From positions 169,455,955 to 169,519,954 of the forward strand of contig CM051462.1 of NCBI GenBank assembly GCA_028095005.1: a stretch of 64,000 nt of DNA, in the 5' to 3' direction. The notes below the pieces were generated by a model. It saw nothing but the letters and a program-made list of their open reading frames with translations. It was not told the DNA's origin and made no database searches. The position numbers and the translations under genes were made by a program. Source of the DNA: Rhynchospora pubera (Eukaryota; Streptophyta; Magnoliopsida; Poales; Cyperaceae). How positions within the stretch are numbered: the stretch's first letter is position 1; each line of letters opens with the position of its first letter. Positions 9,849 through 20,590 of the stretch are shown here, piece by piece.

Positions 9849-12800
9849 TTACAAATGAAGTGCTGGCTCTTGTAGGACATGCGGGGGAAGGGGTAGCACA
9901 CTTTTTTGATATTCTCTTTCGACCCAATCTTTGAAGGTGAAACACTCCTCCAAATTATGTCCCCACTTCTCATGATAGATACAGAATTTTGCTCCAAGGG
10001 TATAGAGGATAGGATCTTCCCGTGACTTTATAGTTTCTTTATCCACCCTCATTGGACAACCATGCTCCATTGCTATTATGGCTACCTCCCATATTTTGTC
10101 TTTCTTGAAAGAGTATAGCATACTTTTCCTCTCTACCAATGATCTACTTCCTCTAGACTTCTTATTCGAGACATTGGCTTCCATTTCTGCTTCCGCCTTT
10201 AGCTTTCTCTTTCCAACGCTACTTTTCTCTCTTGTTGATGAACCTAAATCTGTAGATGTGTCACCCTCTTTTTCATTCTTACTATTTTCTTCTCCTTCTT
10301 TCTTTATACTTTTCCTTACTTCGTCTGTTGCTAAAGCCAACACTGGTTCATGAGCAACCGCACGCAACTCCTTGTTCACTTGTTGTTTTTCTCGCAAAAC
10401 AGTGATTTCTGCCTGGAGTCTCGTGTTTTCCCGTATCAGTACCACTAATTCTTGTTGGTACCCTTCTTCCTCTTGCTGATGCTTCAACTTTTCTTGTTGA
10501 TACTTCACTTTCTCTTGTTGGTATTCTTTCTTATCTTGTTGGAGTAGAGCCATTCGTTTTCGCTCCGTCATCAACTTCCGTTGAAGCTTTGATCTTTCAT
10601 TTTTACTCTTCTTATATTCTTTCTGGATTTCGCCTATCTCCTGCTGCTTCTTTTGTTGTTCTTGCCCGTTCATTTTCATCTCCTCTTCTAGTGCTTCTAT
10701 CTGTTGTTTGAGAGCAGCTACCATTTGCTTATTCTTTACTTCTTTTCCCTGAAGCTCTTTAATCATACTTTCACTTCCTTGACATAGCTGGTTCATTTTT
10801 GCCCAATCGTTTCTCCATACTGCTATGAAATCAAGTAGTTCTTGTTTGCATTTCTTGTTCTCTTCTCGTAAGGATAACAATTTTCGTTGCAACTCTTCTA
10901 CCCTTTTCTGTGATTCTTTCTTGCTCGCATCCCTTTCATTTTTCAATCTATCCAAAACTCGGCGATACTTGTCTTCGGTCTTTCGCCATACACCTATCTC
11001 CTGCTCATATTTCTCATTCTTTTGCTGCAAAACTTTCACCTCCAACCCTTTCTTCTCAACTTCTTGTTGGAGTTCGTCTTCTCTTTGCTTACGCACTTTC
11101 CTTTCTTGCTCTCTAACATCGAGTTCATGCCGTAAAGCAATGTTATCCACCAAAAGAAGAGCCGCTTCGCGTCCCGCTTTTTGTTGAGACTGTCTTGCTT
11201 TTTGGAACCGCCTCTCCGCCTCCTTTAACAATGATATATCATCCATGTTTACATCCACAAAGGGAATCTCTCCTTCCTCCAATTCTTCCTCGAGTACTAC
11301 CATTTCTGGCTCTTCGCTCTCAATTTCTACCACATAACATTCGGCTATTATAATTTCATTCCGGGGCGATTGGAATCCTAAACCTTTAGTATTCCTTACT
11401 TTCCCATCTACACCCATTACTCGCCTAGACTTTCCACTCCACAAGTCATGAAAGATTTTAGCTCTTTGCTTCGAGATCGGGTCTAAGCAACGGTACCTTT
11501 GGAAGAGACTAATCAGTCCTTGATTATAGTGCCCCATTACCTCTATATTCTCATACCCTTCTTCTTCTTCTTTTAACCATTTCGTCCAATCTTCCGAACT
11601 ATGAGAATTACCAGCTGAGTCTGCACTTTCGCTTTTGTAGAACAGAATCCCTTTATGAAACACCGTTCTGCCATTCATTTTCTCCACCTGTGGCGGGACG
11701 TAAAAGGTCTTCAACTCCTTAATTTGGTATACTTCTCTTGGAGTAAGCTCTTTATAATAGCCCATGGGCACTTGCTCAATGGCCATCGAATCTTCTCCCC
11801 GTTCGTAGAACTCCTCATCCGATTCGGTGTCGTAAACATGAATTACCCTTCTTGCTTCTTGCTTTTCCTCTTCTGAGTCGCTCTTTATGCATATCTTTCC
11901 TTTCCGGCCTTTGTTTTCATCTTCATCATCGGATGACTTTATGTAGATGGGAGTTTTCACGGTACAAGCGACCTTTGACCTTTCTTTTAGCCTTATTTTC
12001 TCTTCCTTTTCTTCATGAGGTACCGCTCTTGACCTTAGAGTTGGGGAAGTGCTCCTTTGTGAAGTTGGAGCATAGAATCGATCAATCTCTTCCAACTCTA
12101 CTTCGTGCACACCGTAGTGTTGAGCATCGCCCCTAATCATCTTTTGTTCACCATCTCTTATGTATTTGGCGCATTGGTGGAGTGTCGATGGTACGAGGCC
12201 GTTTTCATGTAACCATGGTCTTCCTAATAAGGCTCGATAGGAGGTATCGGCATCGATCACATAAAACTTCACCAAGGTTTCAAGTTCTCCGAATTTCATT
12301 GGCAAGGTAATGGCTCCTAAGGCTCGCTCGGAATTTTGATTGAAGCCATGTATGAACACATTTTCATCAGAAAGTCGCCTTCCACCTAAGGCCAATTGAT
12401 TCAATGAGTTGAGCGGTAGGATGTTGATGGAAGATCCGGGATCTACCAACATGCGGCTTAGTTGACTTCCGTTTGTCTTGCCCGTAATGTACAACGGCTT
12501 GTTGTGACAAGCGGTTCCCATCATTAGATCATCGCTCGTTAAGGTGATTTGGCTTTGAGGCTCAATGTAAAGGGCCTCGGTCATGTACTTCTCGGCCACA
12601 TAGGCTTGGAATCTCTCGGGCTCCTTAAGCATCTCCATCATCGTTTCTCGCAAGTCCTTGGACATCATTAATGCCTCGAATACGCTTATCAAAGCCGGCG
12701 TGCGCCTTAGGTGAGCTAAGATATTGTATTCTCCTTTGATTTCTCTCGCCTTGTAGGTTGGCCAAGGCTCGTCTTCCACCTCTTGGATTCTAATCTTGCC

Positions 12801-15770
12801 CTTCGTCTTTTCGCCTTCCTTGGGAGCTTGTCTCTCGGGAATATTCGTGCCCGACCGTAAGTTCACATGGCAATCCTTTTCCTTGAACATGCCCTTAGCA
12901 AAGAGGCCTTGGTATGGTACCTCATTTTCATCCTCCGTGTCATCATCATAGTAGTAAGTGACCACTTTTTCCTTTTCTTCTTTTGTTTCTTCAATCTTTA
13001 ATGCCACTTCTTTTCCTTTCTCGCTTTCGCCTTCGTTTTTCTTTTCCTTCTTATTTTCATCTTCATTCTTCTTTTCTTTTACATTTTTCTTTTCATTGCT
13101 TTCACTTTTTCTTTCCTTTACTCTTTCTACTTCTTGCATCATCTTTTTGTCTTCTTCTTCATCCACTATGACGATGACATTGCATTCTACATTTCGCCTT
13201 GGATTGCCCCTTTGTGCCACTACATTGGCTTGCGCATGTGGAGCGGGTGCTTGTTTGTAGCTCTCGGGCAAAACCAAATCACCTTCCTTGATCATCTTTT
13301 CCGCTATATTCTTGAAAACATAGCAATCGCCCGTTGGATGGCCTAGCACTCTATGAAAAGCACAATAAGTCGGGTCGTTGGTCTTGTGCATCTCTTCCAT
13401 TCTTTTACACACTGGCAATTCTATGGCGTTTCCATCTAGGAGTTGCTTCAATAAGGCCGCAGTTTTCTCTTTCTTGAATGAGTATGGCCTACTCAATCGT
13501 TCGTTGAGAGTGGCGGCACGACCATTTCCATTGCCATTGTTGTTGTTGTTGCCATTATTGCGTAAGTTCCTTTGACTGCCACCTTGGCTTGTTGATGCTT
13601 CATTAGCGCCCGCTATCTTGATGGGCCCTTGTTCTTTGTTCCTTGGCTCACTTCTAAAGTTTGAAGTTTCCTTAGGAGGGCCAATGTGCACTATTCTTGC
13701 AACTCTTGTGACTAGATCTTCGTACGTGTAGATGTCGCTCCCCGAGAGAGGTCGCTTAATCCAATCGTCCAGATTCCTTATCAAAAACTCAACTGCCTCC
13801 CTTTCGGGCATCTGATGAGAACACCTTATGTGCATGTTCCTCCATCGATTGATATAGTCAAGTGGTGCTTCACCCGGTTTCGGCTTTTCGCACGCGACAT
13901 CGGCTACGAGGAGCCTTTGATTGACCATGGCGAACTTGGCTCTAAACAAATCCTCCATCTCCTCCCATGTGTCCACGGAATCATTCTCGAGAGATGAATA
14001 CCACTCAAATGCTGCCCCAGTGAGGCTCTGAGAGAATTGCTTGAGCAAGAGAGCTTCATCATGCGCGGTGTTTCCACATGCATTGCGGAACTGGATCAGA
14101 TGTTGATCAGGAGTGATGCTTTCTTTACCCGTTCCATCGAATAGGTTGAACTTCGGCACTTGATAACCAAGGGGATAAGGAATGTGCTCGTATTCCTTAG
14201 GATATGGCCTTCCACATCTCTTTCGTAAGTTCGCAAATCGTCCCGCTCCCGTGGCTTGCAACTGTAGATTAATCATCTCTTGAATGACTTGCTTAGTTGA
14301 ATCGGGCCGTCTTGCCCCAGTCCGGTGCCTATGCTCGGGCACTTCTTCTTCACTTGATTCGTATCTCACTTTATTTCTTCTTCCTTTGGGATACTTTTGA
14401 TATCCCTTCTCTTCCTCTTCTTCCGATGATTCATATCTATGCCTATTCCTTCTTTCTTTGGAGAACCTCCTTTTAGGCCTTTCTTCTCCTTCATCGGAGT
14501 ACTCATATCTACTCTTACTTCTCCTTTCCTTAAGTACCTTCCCCTTGTACCCATCTTCTTCTTCACTAGAAGATCCCTCCCTTTCAAGATCTTCAAGCAA
14601 TTTCTTCTTCTCGAGAAGCTTGTACATTTTCTTGAACATCTTTCTTTCTTTTTCTCTTTCATCCATCATAGCCGCCATCTTCTTTTCATTTCTTTCTATG
14701 ATACTCATCAACTTCGGCCTTTCGCCCTCGTTCCAACGATCTTCACCATTCACATCTCTTTCTTCATCTTCTGTCGGTCCTTCTCCGTTTAGAAGATGGC
14801 TTGAAGAGGCGCGATCTTGCTTATCTTTACCATTTTTCTTAGTGAATGGGACTTCTCCATCACTAGCCATATTCACGAAGGCATGCATTTCATGTTCTTC
14901 GCTTATTTCCACCATGTTAACTCGAGCAAGAACCACAAGTTGACTATCCTCCCGTGCCACATGTCTCTTCTTGTGGCGTGGCTCTCGGTCCACTTCCATA
15001 GGTTGTGCTTTCTCTTTCGGCACCCACATTTTTTTGGGTCCCAATCTCTCCTTCATTGGTTTAATCCTTTGCCCCAGTTTTTGGTGCACGAAGGAAGATC
15101 CCGTCCTTTGACCTTTGGGCCCCAGTCGATCGTGAACTGACGCACGTGGGGGTGCTAACCTTTCCTTCACCGATTGCCGGTTTTGCGGACTTCTTCCCCT
15201 AAATTGTGCTTGGTATTCTTGAGGGAACTCTTCCATGGTCTTGAGTATGGCTACGGGTGAGTTCTTTCGCACCAGACGGAGCGAGGCGAAAGGATTGCTC
15301 ACTGGCAAATTGGGCCTTGTCTCCAATTCATTCTTATAGGCCCGTTGAACCTTCCTCATTGTTCTTGCACTTTGGGAGATTGGCGCGTACACCTTCTTCA
15401 CAACCATCTTCTTGGGAGGAGAGCGACGGTTGGGTTGGCGTCTTTGAGGAAAGGGAGTTGAGCTCGAGTGAGCCCGCTTGTGAGGGATAATGGACCACTC
15501 TTCTTCTTTGGCAACATCAATCTCCATAGGATCCTCCACGGTGTTGGAGACTTCCATCACTTCCTCAAGCGGTTCCTCCATCACGACCTTTGCCAGTTGG
15601 AAAGTACCATCGCGGACTTGAACGACGGGCACGTAGGAATGTCCAAACGGCATGCCTCCGATTGTGAACTCGTCATTGTAGCAGATCGGCACTCCTCCGA
15701 TCTGGAGAACTCCTGTCGGCTTGAAAGCGTGGATGGGTGCGAATGCCATTTCAACCTGCAATAACACCAA
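9849..15770 (-). CDS. Gag-protease polyprotein with C-terminal coiled coil and second zinc knuckle
   Basis: One uninterrupted frame of 1,973 residues. Residues 1-500 are a charged, low-complexity extension with Glu/Ser and Arg-rich tracts. A retrotransposon gag capsid-like region covers about 535-690. A zinc knuckle CAFHRVLGHPTGDC (C-x2-H-x4-H-x4-C) is at 803-816. An aspartic protease with active-site LVDPGSSINILPL (Asp1110) and the distal ALLGRPW motif spans about 1100-1200. No reverse transcriptase, RNase H or integrase follows. Instead there is an acidic linker, a long Glu/Lys/Gln coiled coil (about 1513-1800), a basic segment, and a second knuckle FCIYHEKWGHNLEEC with identical spacing at 1930-1943. 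Both knuckles follow a YSFKK(E/D)K motif, so a module of about 75 residues looks duplicated. The start at 15770 lies about 110 bp inside the 5' LTR border. The intact length suggests recent selection or recent insertion. Confidence 0.9.
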   Translation of the reverse strand: MVLLQVEMAFAPIHAFKPTGVLQIGGVPICYNDEFTIGGMPFGHSYVPVVQVRDGTFQLAKVVMEEPLEEVMEVSNTVEDPMEIDVAKEEEWSIIPHKRAHSSSTPFPQRRQPNRRSPPKKMVVKKVYAPISQSARTMRKVQRAYKNELETRPNLPVSNPFASLRLVRKNSPVAILKTMEEFPQEYQAQFRGRSPQNRQSVKERLAPPRASVHDRLGPKGQRTGSSFVHQKLGQRIKPMKERLGPKKMWVPKEKAQPMEVDREPRHKKRHVAREDSQLVVLARVNMVEISEEHEMHAFVNMASDGEVPFTKKNGKDKQDRASSSHLLNGEGPTEDEERDVNGEDRWNEGERPKLMSIIERNEKKMAAMMDEREKERKMFKKMYKLLEKKKLLEDLEREGSSSEEEDGYKGKVLKERRSKSRYEYSDEGEERPKRRFSKERRNRHRYESSEEEEEKGYQKYPKGRRNKVRYESSEEEVPEHRHRTGARRPDSTKQVIQEMINLQLQATGAGRFANLRKRCGRPYPKEYEHIPYPLGYQVPKFNLFDGTGKESITPDQHLIQFRNACGNTAHDEALLLKQFSQSLTGAAFEWYSSLENDSVDTWEEMEDLFRAKFAMVNQRLLVADVACEKPKPGEAPLDYINRWRNMHIRCSHQMPEREAVEFLIRNLDDWIKRPLSGSDIYTYEDLVTRVARIVHIGPPKETSNFRSEPRNKEQGPIKIAGANEASTSQGGSQRNLRNNGNNNNNGNGNGRAATLNERLSRPYSFKKEKTAALLKQLLDGNAIELPVCKRMEEMHKTNDPTYCAFHRVLGHPTGDCYVFKNIAEKMIKEGDLVLPESYKQAPAPHAQANVVAQRGNPRRNVECNVIVIVDEEEDKKMMQEVERVKERKSESNEKKNVKEKKNEDENKKEKKNEGESEKGKEVALKIEETKEEKEKVVTYYYDDDTEDENEVPYQGLFAKGMFKEKDCHVNLRSGTNIPERQAPKEGEKTKGKIRIQEVEDEPWPTYKAREIKGEYNILAHLRRTPALISVFEALMMSKDLRETMMEMLKEPERFQAYVAEKYMTEALYIEPQSQITLTSDDLMMGTACHNKPLYITGKTNGSQLSRMLVDPGSSINILPLNSLNQLALGGRRLSDENVFIHGFNQNSERALGAITLPMKFGELETLVKFYVIDADTSYRALLGRPWLHENGLVPSTLHQCAKYIRDGEQKMIRGDAQHYGVHEVELEEIDRFYAPTSQRSTSPTLRSRAVPHEEKEEKIRLKERSKVACTVKTPIYIKSSDDEDENKGRKGKICIKSDSEEEKQEARRVIHVYDTESDEEFYERGEDSMAIEQVPMGYYKELTPREVYQIKELKTFYVPPQVEKMNGRTVFHKGILFYKSESADSAGNSHSSEDWTKWLKEEEEGYENIEVMGHYNQGLISLFQRYRCLDPISKQRAKIFHDLWSGKSRRVMGVDGKVRNTKGLGFQSPRNEIIIAECYVVEIESEEPEMVVLEEELEEGEIPFVDVNMDDISLLKEAERRFQKARQSQQKAGREAALLLVDNIALRHELDVREQERKVRKQREDELQQEVEKKGLEVKVLQQKNEKYEQEIGVWRKTEDKYRRVLDRLKNERDASKKESQKRVEELQRKLLSLREENKKCKQELLDFIAVWRNDWAKMNQLCQGSESMIKELQGKEVKNKQMVAALKQQIEALEEEMKMNGQEQQKKQQEIGEIQKEYKKSKNERSKLQRKLMTERKRMALLQQDKKEYQQEKVKYQQEKLKHQQEEEGYQQELVVLIRENTRLQAEITVLREKQQVNKELRAVAHEPVLALATDEVRKSIKKEGEENSKNEKEGDTSTDLGSSTREKSSVGKRKLKAEAEMEANVSNKKSRGSRSLVERKSMLYSFKKDKIWEVAIIAMEHGCPMRVDKETIKSREDPILYTLGAKFCIYHEKWGHNLEECFTFKDWVEREYQKSVLPLPPHVLQEPALHL

Positions 15771-15855
15771 CTCAAATGTTACCGTTAGGAGTGTTCATTA
15801 AAATTTCCTTAGCCCTTACGTCGCCCTTCGAATCCCAAAGATGAGAGGAGAAAGA

Positions 15856-15874
15856 GGTCCCACCGGGCGTGCCA
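15856..15874 (-). other. Primer-binding site
   Basis: The minus strand reads TGGCACGCCCGGTGGGACC seven bases after the LTR end at 15882. It begins with TGG, complementary to a tRNA CCA end, as expected of a primer-binding site. I could not assign the tRNA with confidence; it is not the initiator-Met type. Confidence 0.7.
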
Positions 15875-16348
15875 GAGAATCTGTCGCGGCTTTTTCGTCA
15901 TTATTCTCCTCGAAGGAATTTCTCGAAGAACAATGGGAACATAGCCTAGATTCACCTCCCTTAAGGTTTCGATCTCTTTAGCGAACATCTCTCAACACAA
16001 GAGAACCCTATAAAGAGTCGCTACTTAAAGAAGTTTCTTGATTTAGCGGGTCCTTTCTTTCCAGTAGGCGCAAGCCCCTACTGTTAATTACCTCGTAGTT
16101 GCCTACGAGAACCTCTGATTAAGGGATGCAAAGGGTGTTGACGTAATGGGCTAAGAAAAGAGACTTATGGAGTGCTATCACGGAGGACTTAATTGATGGT
16201 ACCAAACTCAATGGACGGGACCCAATTAAGGATCGACAAAAGACTTCTGACTTGACCAAAAGAAGGGAATGGATTTTTGGTTTAGAAGAGGTTTTTGGTT
16301 GATAAAAGGGAAGACTTCACTTGAGGTTGTTGATAAACTCTCGGGGCT

Positions 16349-17360
16349 ATGACTGGCCTTCTTGTGAGAGTGAAAAGAGTTTTGCAACCTTCGGGACCTC
16401 TTGGGCGGCCTCGAGCGAAAGTTGGTTCTTTTGCAACCCTAGGGACCATCTTCATCGGTCTTCTTAATAAGAGTTGGTTCTTTAACGACCCTAGGGACCA
16501 TCTTCATCGGTCTTCTTAATAAGAGTCGGTTCTCGGGATCATCTTAGTCGATCTTCTTGTGAGAACAAAAGCAGTTTTGCAACCTTCGGGTCCTCTTTAA
16601 TGGCTACTCGACGAAAGTTGGTTCTTTTGCAACCCTAGGGACCATCTTCATCGGTCTTCTTAATAAGAGTTGGTTCTTTAACGACCCTAGGGACCATCTT
16701 CATCGGTCTTCTTAATAAGAGTCGGTTCTCGGGATCATCTTAGTCGATCTTCTTGTGAGAACAACAGCAGTTTTGCAACCTTCGGGTCCTCTTTAATGGC
16801 TACTCGACGAAAGTTGGTTCTTTTGCAACCCTTGGGACCATCTTCATCGGTTTTCTTAATAAGAGTTGGTTCTTTCACGACCCTAGGGACCATCTTAGTC
16901 GGTCTTCTTAATAAGAGTCGGTTCTCGGGACCATCTTAATCGGTCTTCTTGTGAGAACAAAAGGAGTTTTGCAACCTTCGGGTCCTCTTTGATGGCTACT
17001 CGACGAAAGTTGGTTCTTTTGCAACCCTAGGGACCATCTTCATCGGTCTTCTTAATAAGAGTTGGTTCTTTAACGACCCTAGGGACCATCTTAGTCGGTC
17101 TTCTTAATAAGAGTCGGTTCTCGGGACCATCTTGATCGGTCTTCTTGTGAGAACGAAAGGAGTTTTGCAACCTTCGGAGCCTCTTGGGCGGCCTCGACGA
17201 AAGTTGGTTCTTTTGCAACCCTAGGGACCATCTTCATCGGTCTTCTTAATAAGAGTTGGTTCGACCCTAGGGACCATCTTAGTTGGTCTTCTTGATAAGA
17301 GTCGGTTCTCGGGACCATCTTAGTCGGTCTTCTTGTGAGAACAAAAGGGAATTCTTTGGA
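16349..17360. repeat. 196-bp higher-order tandem array (5' LTR copy)
   Basis: Same array as at 430-1440, shifted by 15,919 bp. Confidence 0.9.
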
Positions 17361-19549
17361 TGAGGGGGCCCGTAAGAATTCAATTTCTGAGTCATCTAAG
17401 GTCGATCTCAACCTTAGTGAGGGACTCTTCCTCAAACGAAGAGGTTTTGGCTTTGACTTTGGGTTTCGTGTTTTGGACTTTTAATTTCTGAAGTTTCACT
17501 TGAGATATTTGATGATTTTATTCACCTTGGCCTTTGCACTTTTGATTTTAGAAAATACTTTTCTATTTCAAAATACTTGACTTGGAAGCTATTTGATTTT
17601 AGAAGATACATATTCAAAATCATTTAAACTTTTGAAAATATTTGTACTCAAGTAGACTTAGCTTTTTGAAGATAGCACATTTGAAGTTTTTATTTTGAAA
17701 ATGCTTATTTTGAATTCTAGAAACCTTAGTATTTATAAGAGTCGTTTTTAGAGTGAAAATACTTCAAAAATACAAAAGGCCGCTACTTTGACATAATTCC
17801 ACATCAAAGTATCAGTGAAATCGGTTTATTTTGATTTTTAAAATTTTATAGATGTGTCACTTGTATTTTTGTAGGTTTCCTATTATTTTTAATAGATGTC
17901 TAAAGCTTCTGTCAATTTACTAATGTCCTATTGGTCCTCGTCATCATAACGGGCTGAGGTGGCGAAGACAAAGTAGATTCAGTTGGGCTTCTCCTTAATC
18001 CTTTCTTTCTGGGCTTCGTTGTGGTTGACAGAAGTCAAACTCGTGGGTTTTACTACTGCTTCGCCACAAAAGATCAAGAGTCTTCAGCGCTGAGGTTCAA
18101 ACGAAGAAGACGGGTCTCGTTCTGTTTAGCGGTTTCGCCTGATAGTGGATCCGGATCCGATATCCTTTCTGTCCGTTGCGAGGTAAGGTAGCAAGTCCTA
18201 CAACATCATGAGACTGAGACGAAGACAGTGGTGGTCTTGGTTTGGAGTGCGTCAGATCCATTTGGTGGCGGCGCCATTTGCTGGTACAGCGGCATAGGAA
18301 CAATACCAATGGTACACATATGGGTTTAACTTACACAAATCCTATACCATTTCCTTACTCATGCTAATGCCGTGTACATATGTAACCATGTTCAATTAAG
18401 CATAGATTAAGACATCAATTTCAATTTGATTCAGCATCATGAACCGTGCTTGACCCTTTTTGAACTGAACTTCATGGCCAAGAGGACTAGGTCAGCACAA
18501 TATGCATATATTATTTACGAAGCAGGAATTACACTTGAGAAATATACCAGTTAAATAAGAAATGCAATTCTACTTCCCGAAGCTATAGCAGTCCCTTACC
18601 TTTGCTGTCAAGACCCTCACATCTCTGGTTATAACCGGGTTTTACTTACCAAGATTATTATAAAATGTCAGCACGTTTAACTACAGTCACCAATCTTTCA
18701 AGAATCACATTTTTTAGTTTATGAGACTTAAGTATCAACGACAACTATGCATAGAAATAAAAAAGTTGAAGTGAAACAAAATTCCTATTTCTAGCTATGT
18801 CCCTAGACTAACACGGTACAACAGATCCTGCTAGCATCTGGTCATCAGGTCATTTTTGCAAGCAAGTCCATACATTTTGTTTTATTGCAGAAATTATATT
18901 TATAGAGAATGGTAAACATTAGGTTGATACTCTAAACTGAACTATTCGATTCAGATAGCCTACTGACAATACTTTTATTATCCACCTTTTGAAGTAAGCA
19001 TTGGCAAAAGCCCCTACTCTCACAAATTAGACCCCTGTATTTATCTCATATCATGGTTTCTATTAACATCAGGTTAATTTACAAACAAACCCCTTACCTC
19101 TGTGGTTCTTGTTGAATGAAGAAAACAGAAACTATAGTTACAAAGTTATAAGAAAGCAGATGAAACAGTAGGGTCCATTGTCAGTCAATAATGGACAGAA
19201 GCAAGAAAACTTCAGTTAAGTCCCTAACTCCCTAACAATTGTACTATGCCATACTGGATTATGCAAGCAACATCTTTATAATTACAAACCAGCTCGCTGA
19301 AAACTATGCTTAATAGGTACATATATTACCATTGCAGGGAAATCCACTATTTCCTTCTATTACATATATACAAAGTATACCTCAATTTAAACAAGATATC
19401 AAATAACTTAGTGTATACTCAATCAAGTACATCACAGACATGACTAACAATGTCTATCATATACTCAATTAAAGCAACACTACTTGAATAAGTGCTCCAA
19501 AGCCAGTGCTAAGGAACGATCTTAGACAAGTTCATCCCAAATGCGTTCT

Positions 19550-20079
19550 TCATGCGCTGTGCGCAATCTGATTGCAAATGAGGCACCATTCAAGGTAAAT
19601 TCATTTGTTAACTTCCTCTTGCGCTGTGCGCAGTCAGAAATCAACAAAGAAGCCAACTTCGCATTCCAGATTTTATCTAATTAACCTTCTCATGCGCCGG
19701 ACGCAATTGAAGTATAATCAAAACCCATCGTATCTAACAGTACAAGGCAATAGCATTTCAAGCATTAACTTCAAAATACAAACAGTTCCTATCAAGAATA
19801 GAAAGCAACTTTTAAGTCTAACATATACAGTTCCAAGATTGTTTCTTTTCAGCGTTTACCTTATGCAAGAACAGAACGTAATCAAGTCAAGTTTGAACAA
19901 TCTCAGATCTTTAAAGGCAGAATTGTACTTCTCATGCGCCAGGCGCAATCAAAGTCACAATCCAGCAAATTTTAGAAAGGAGAACCAAAATGTACCTAAT
20001 CTCTCATGCGCCATGCGCAATCGAGATTTACCTACAAGCTAATCTATTTGATCTATCCCCTCATGCGCTGTGCGCAATC
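19550..20079. repeat. Six dyad motifs (5' LTR copy)
   Basis: Same set as at 3631-4160. In this functional 5' LTR they lie 500-1,000 bp downstream of the proposed TATA box at 20582-20590, so they would be transcribed into the leader. Confidence 0.85.
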
Positions 20080-20581
20080 GGATCTGACCAAGGGAACAAG
20101 GAGGGAAAGAACCAATCTAAACGACTCAATCAAGAATGTAATACTTAAATTCTTAACTATGAACCTACAGATTAGATCAATAACTGAAAGTATCAATCAA
20201 GAAATACGATTTCTAACACAAATCAGAGAAAGAAACGAGAAGATTCTTAGCACGAGCAATATGCTACCAGATCAAGAACATGAAAAGCATGCATTCAATC
20301 AAAGTTCATCAAAAATACTTCAATTATCCATCAAAACCTCGATTTTGAAATACAATTCACCTCTTACCTCTATTTCTTCACCTTACCTTGATTATAACTG
20401 CCTTGAAAAGCTTCAATTGCTCCTAATTCTTCTCTTCTAGCTATGCCTCTAACCTATTCGACAAAATGCCTAACTCTTCTCTCTATTCTAACCTAATCTA
20501 TATGTGTTGAAATGGGGATTTCTCTTCACTGCCTTCTCTCTTCTTGGAACCGCTGAACCCCTTCTCTTCTCTTCATCTGGT

Positions 20582-20590
20582 CTTTATATA
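20582..20590 (-). promoter_or_regulatory. TATA box in the 5' LTR
   Basis: TATATAAAG on the minus strand, the candidate promoter of the giant element. The predicted start near 20555 would give a leader of about 4.8 kb before the polyprotein ATG. Confidence 0.55.
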
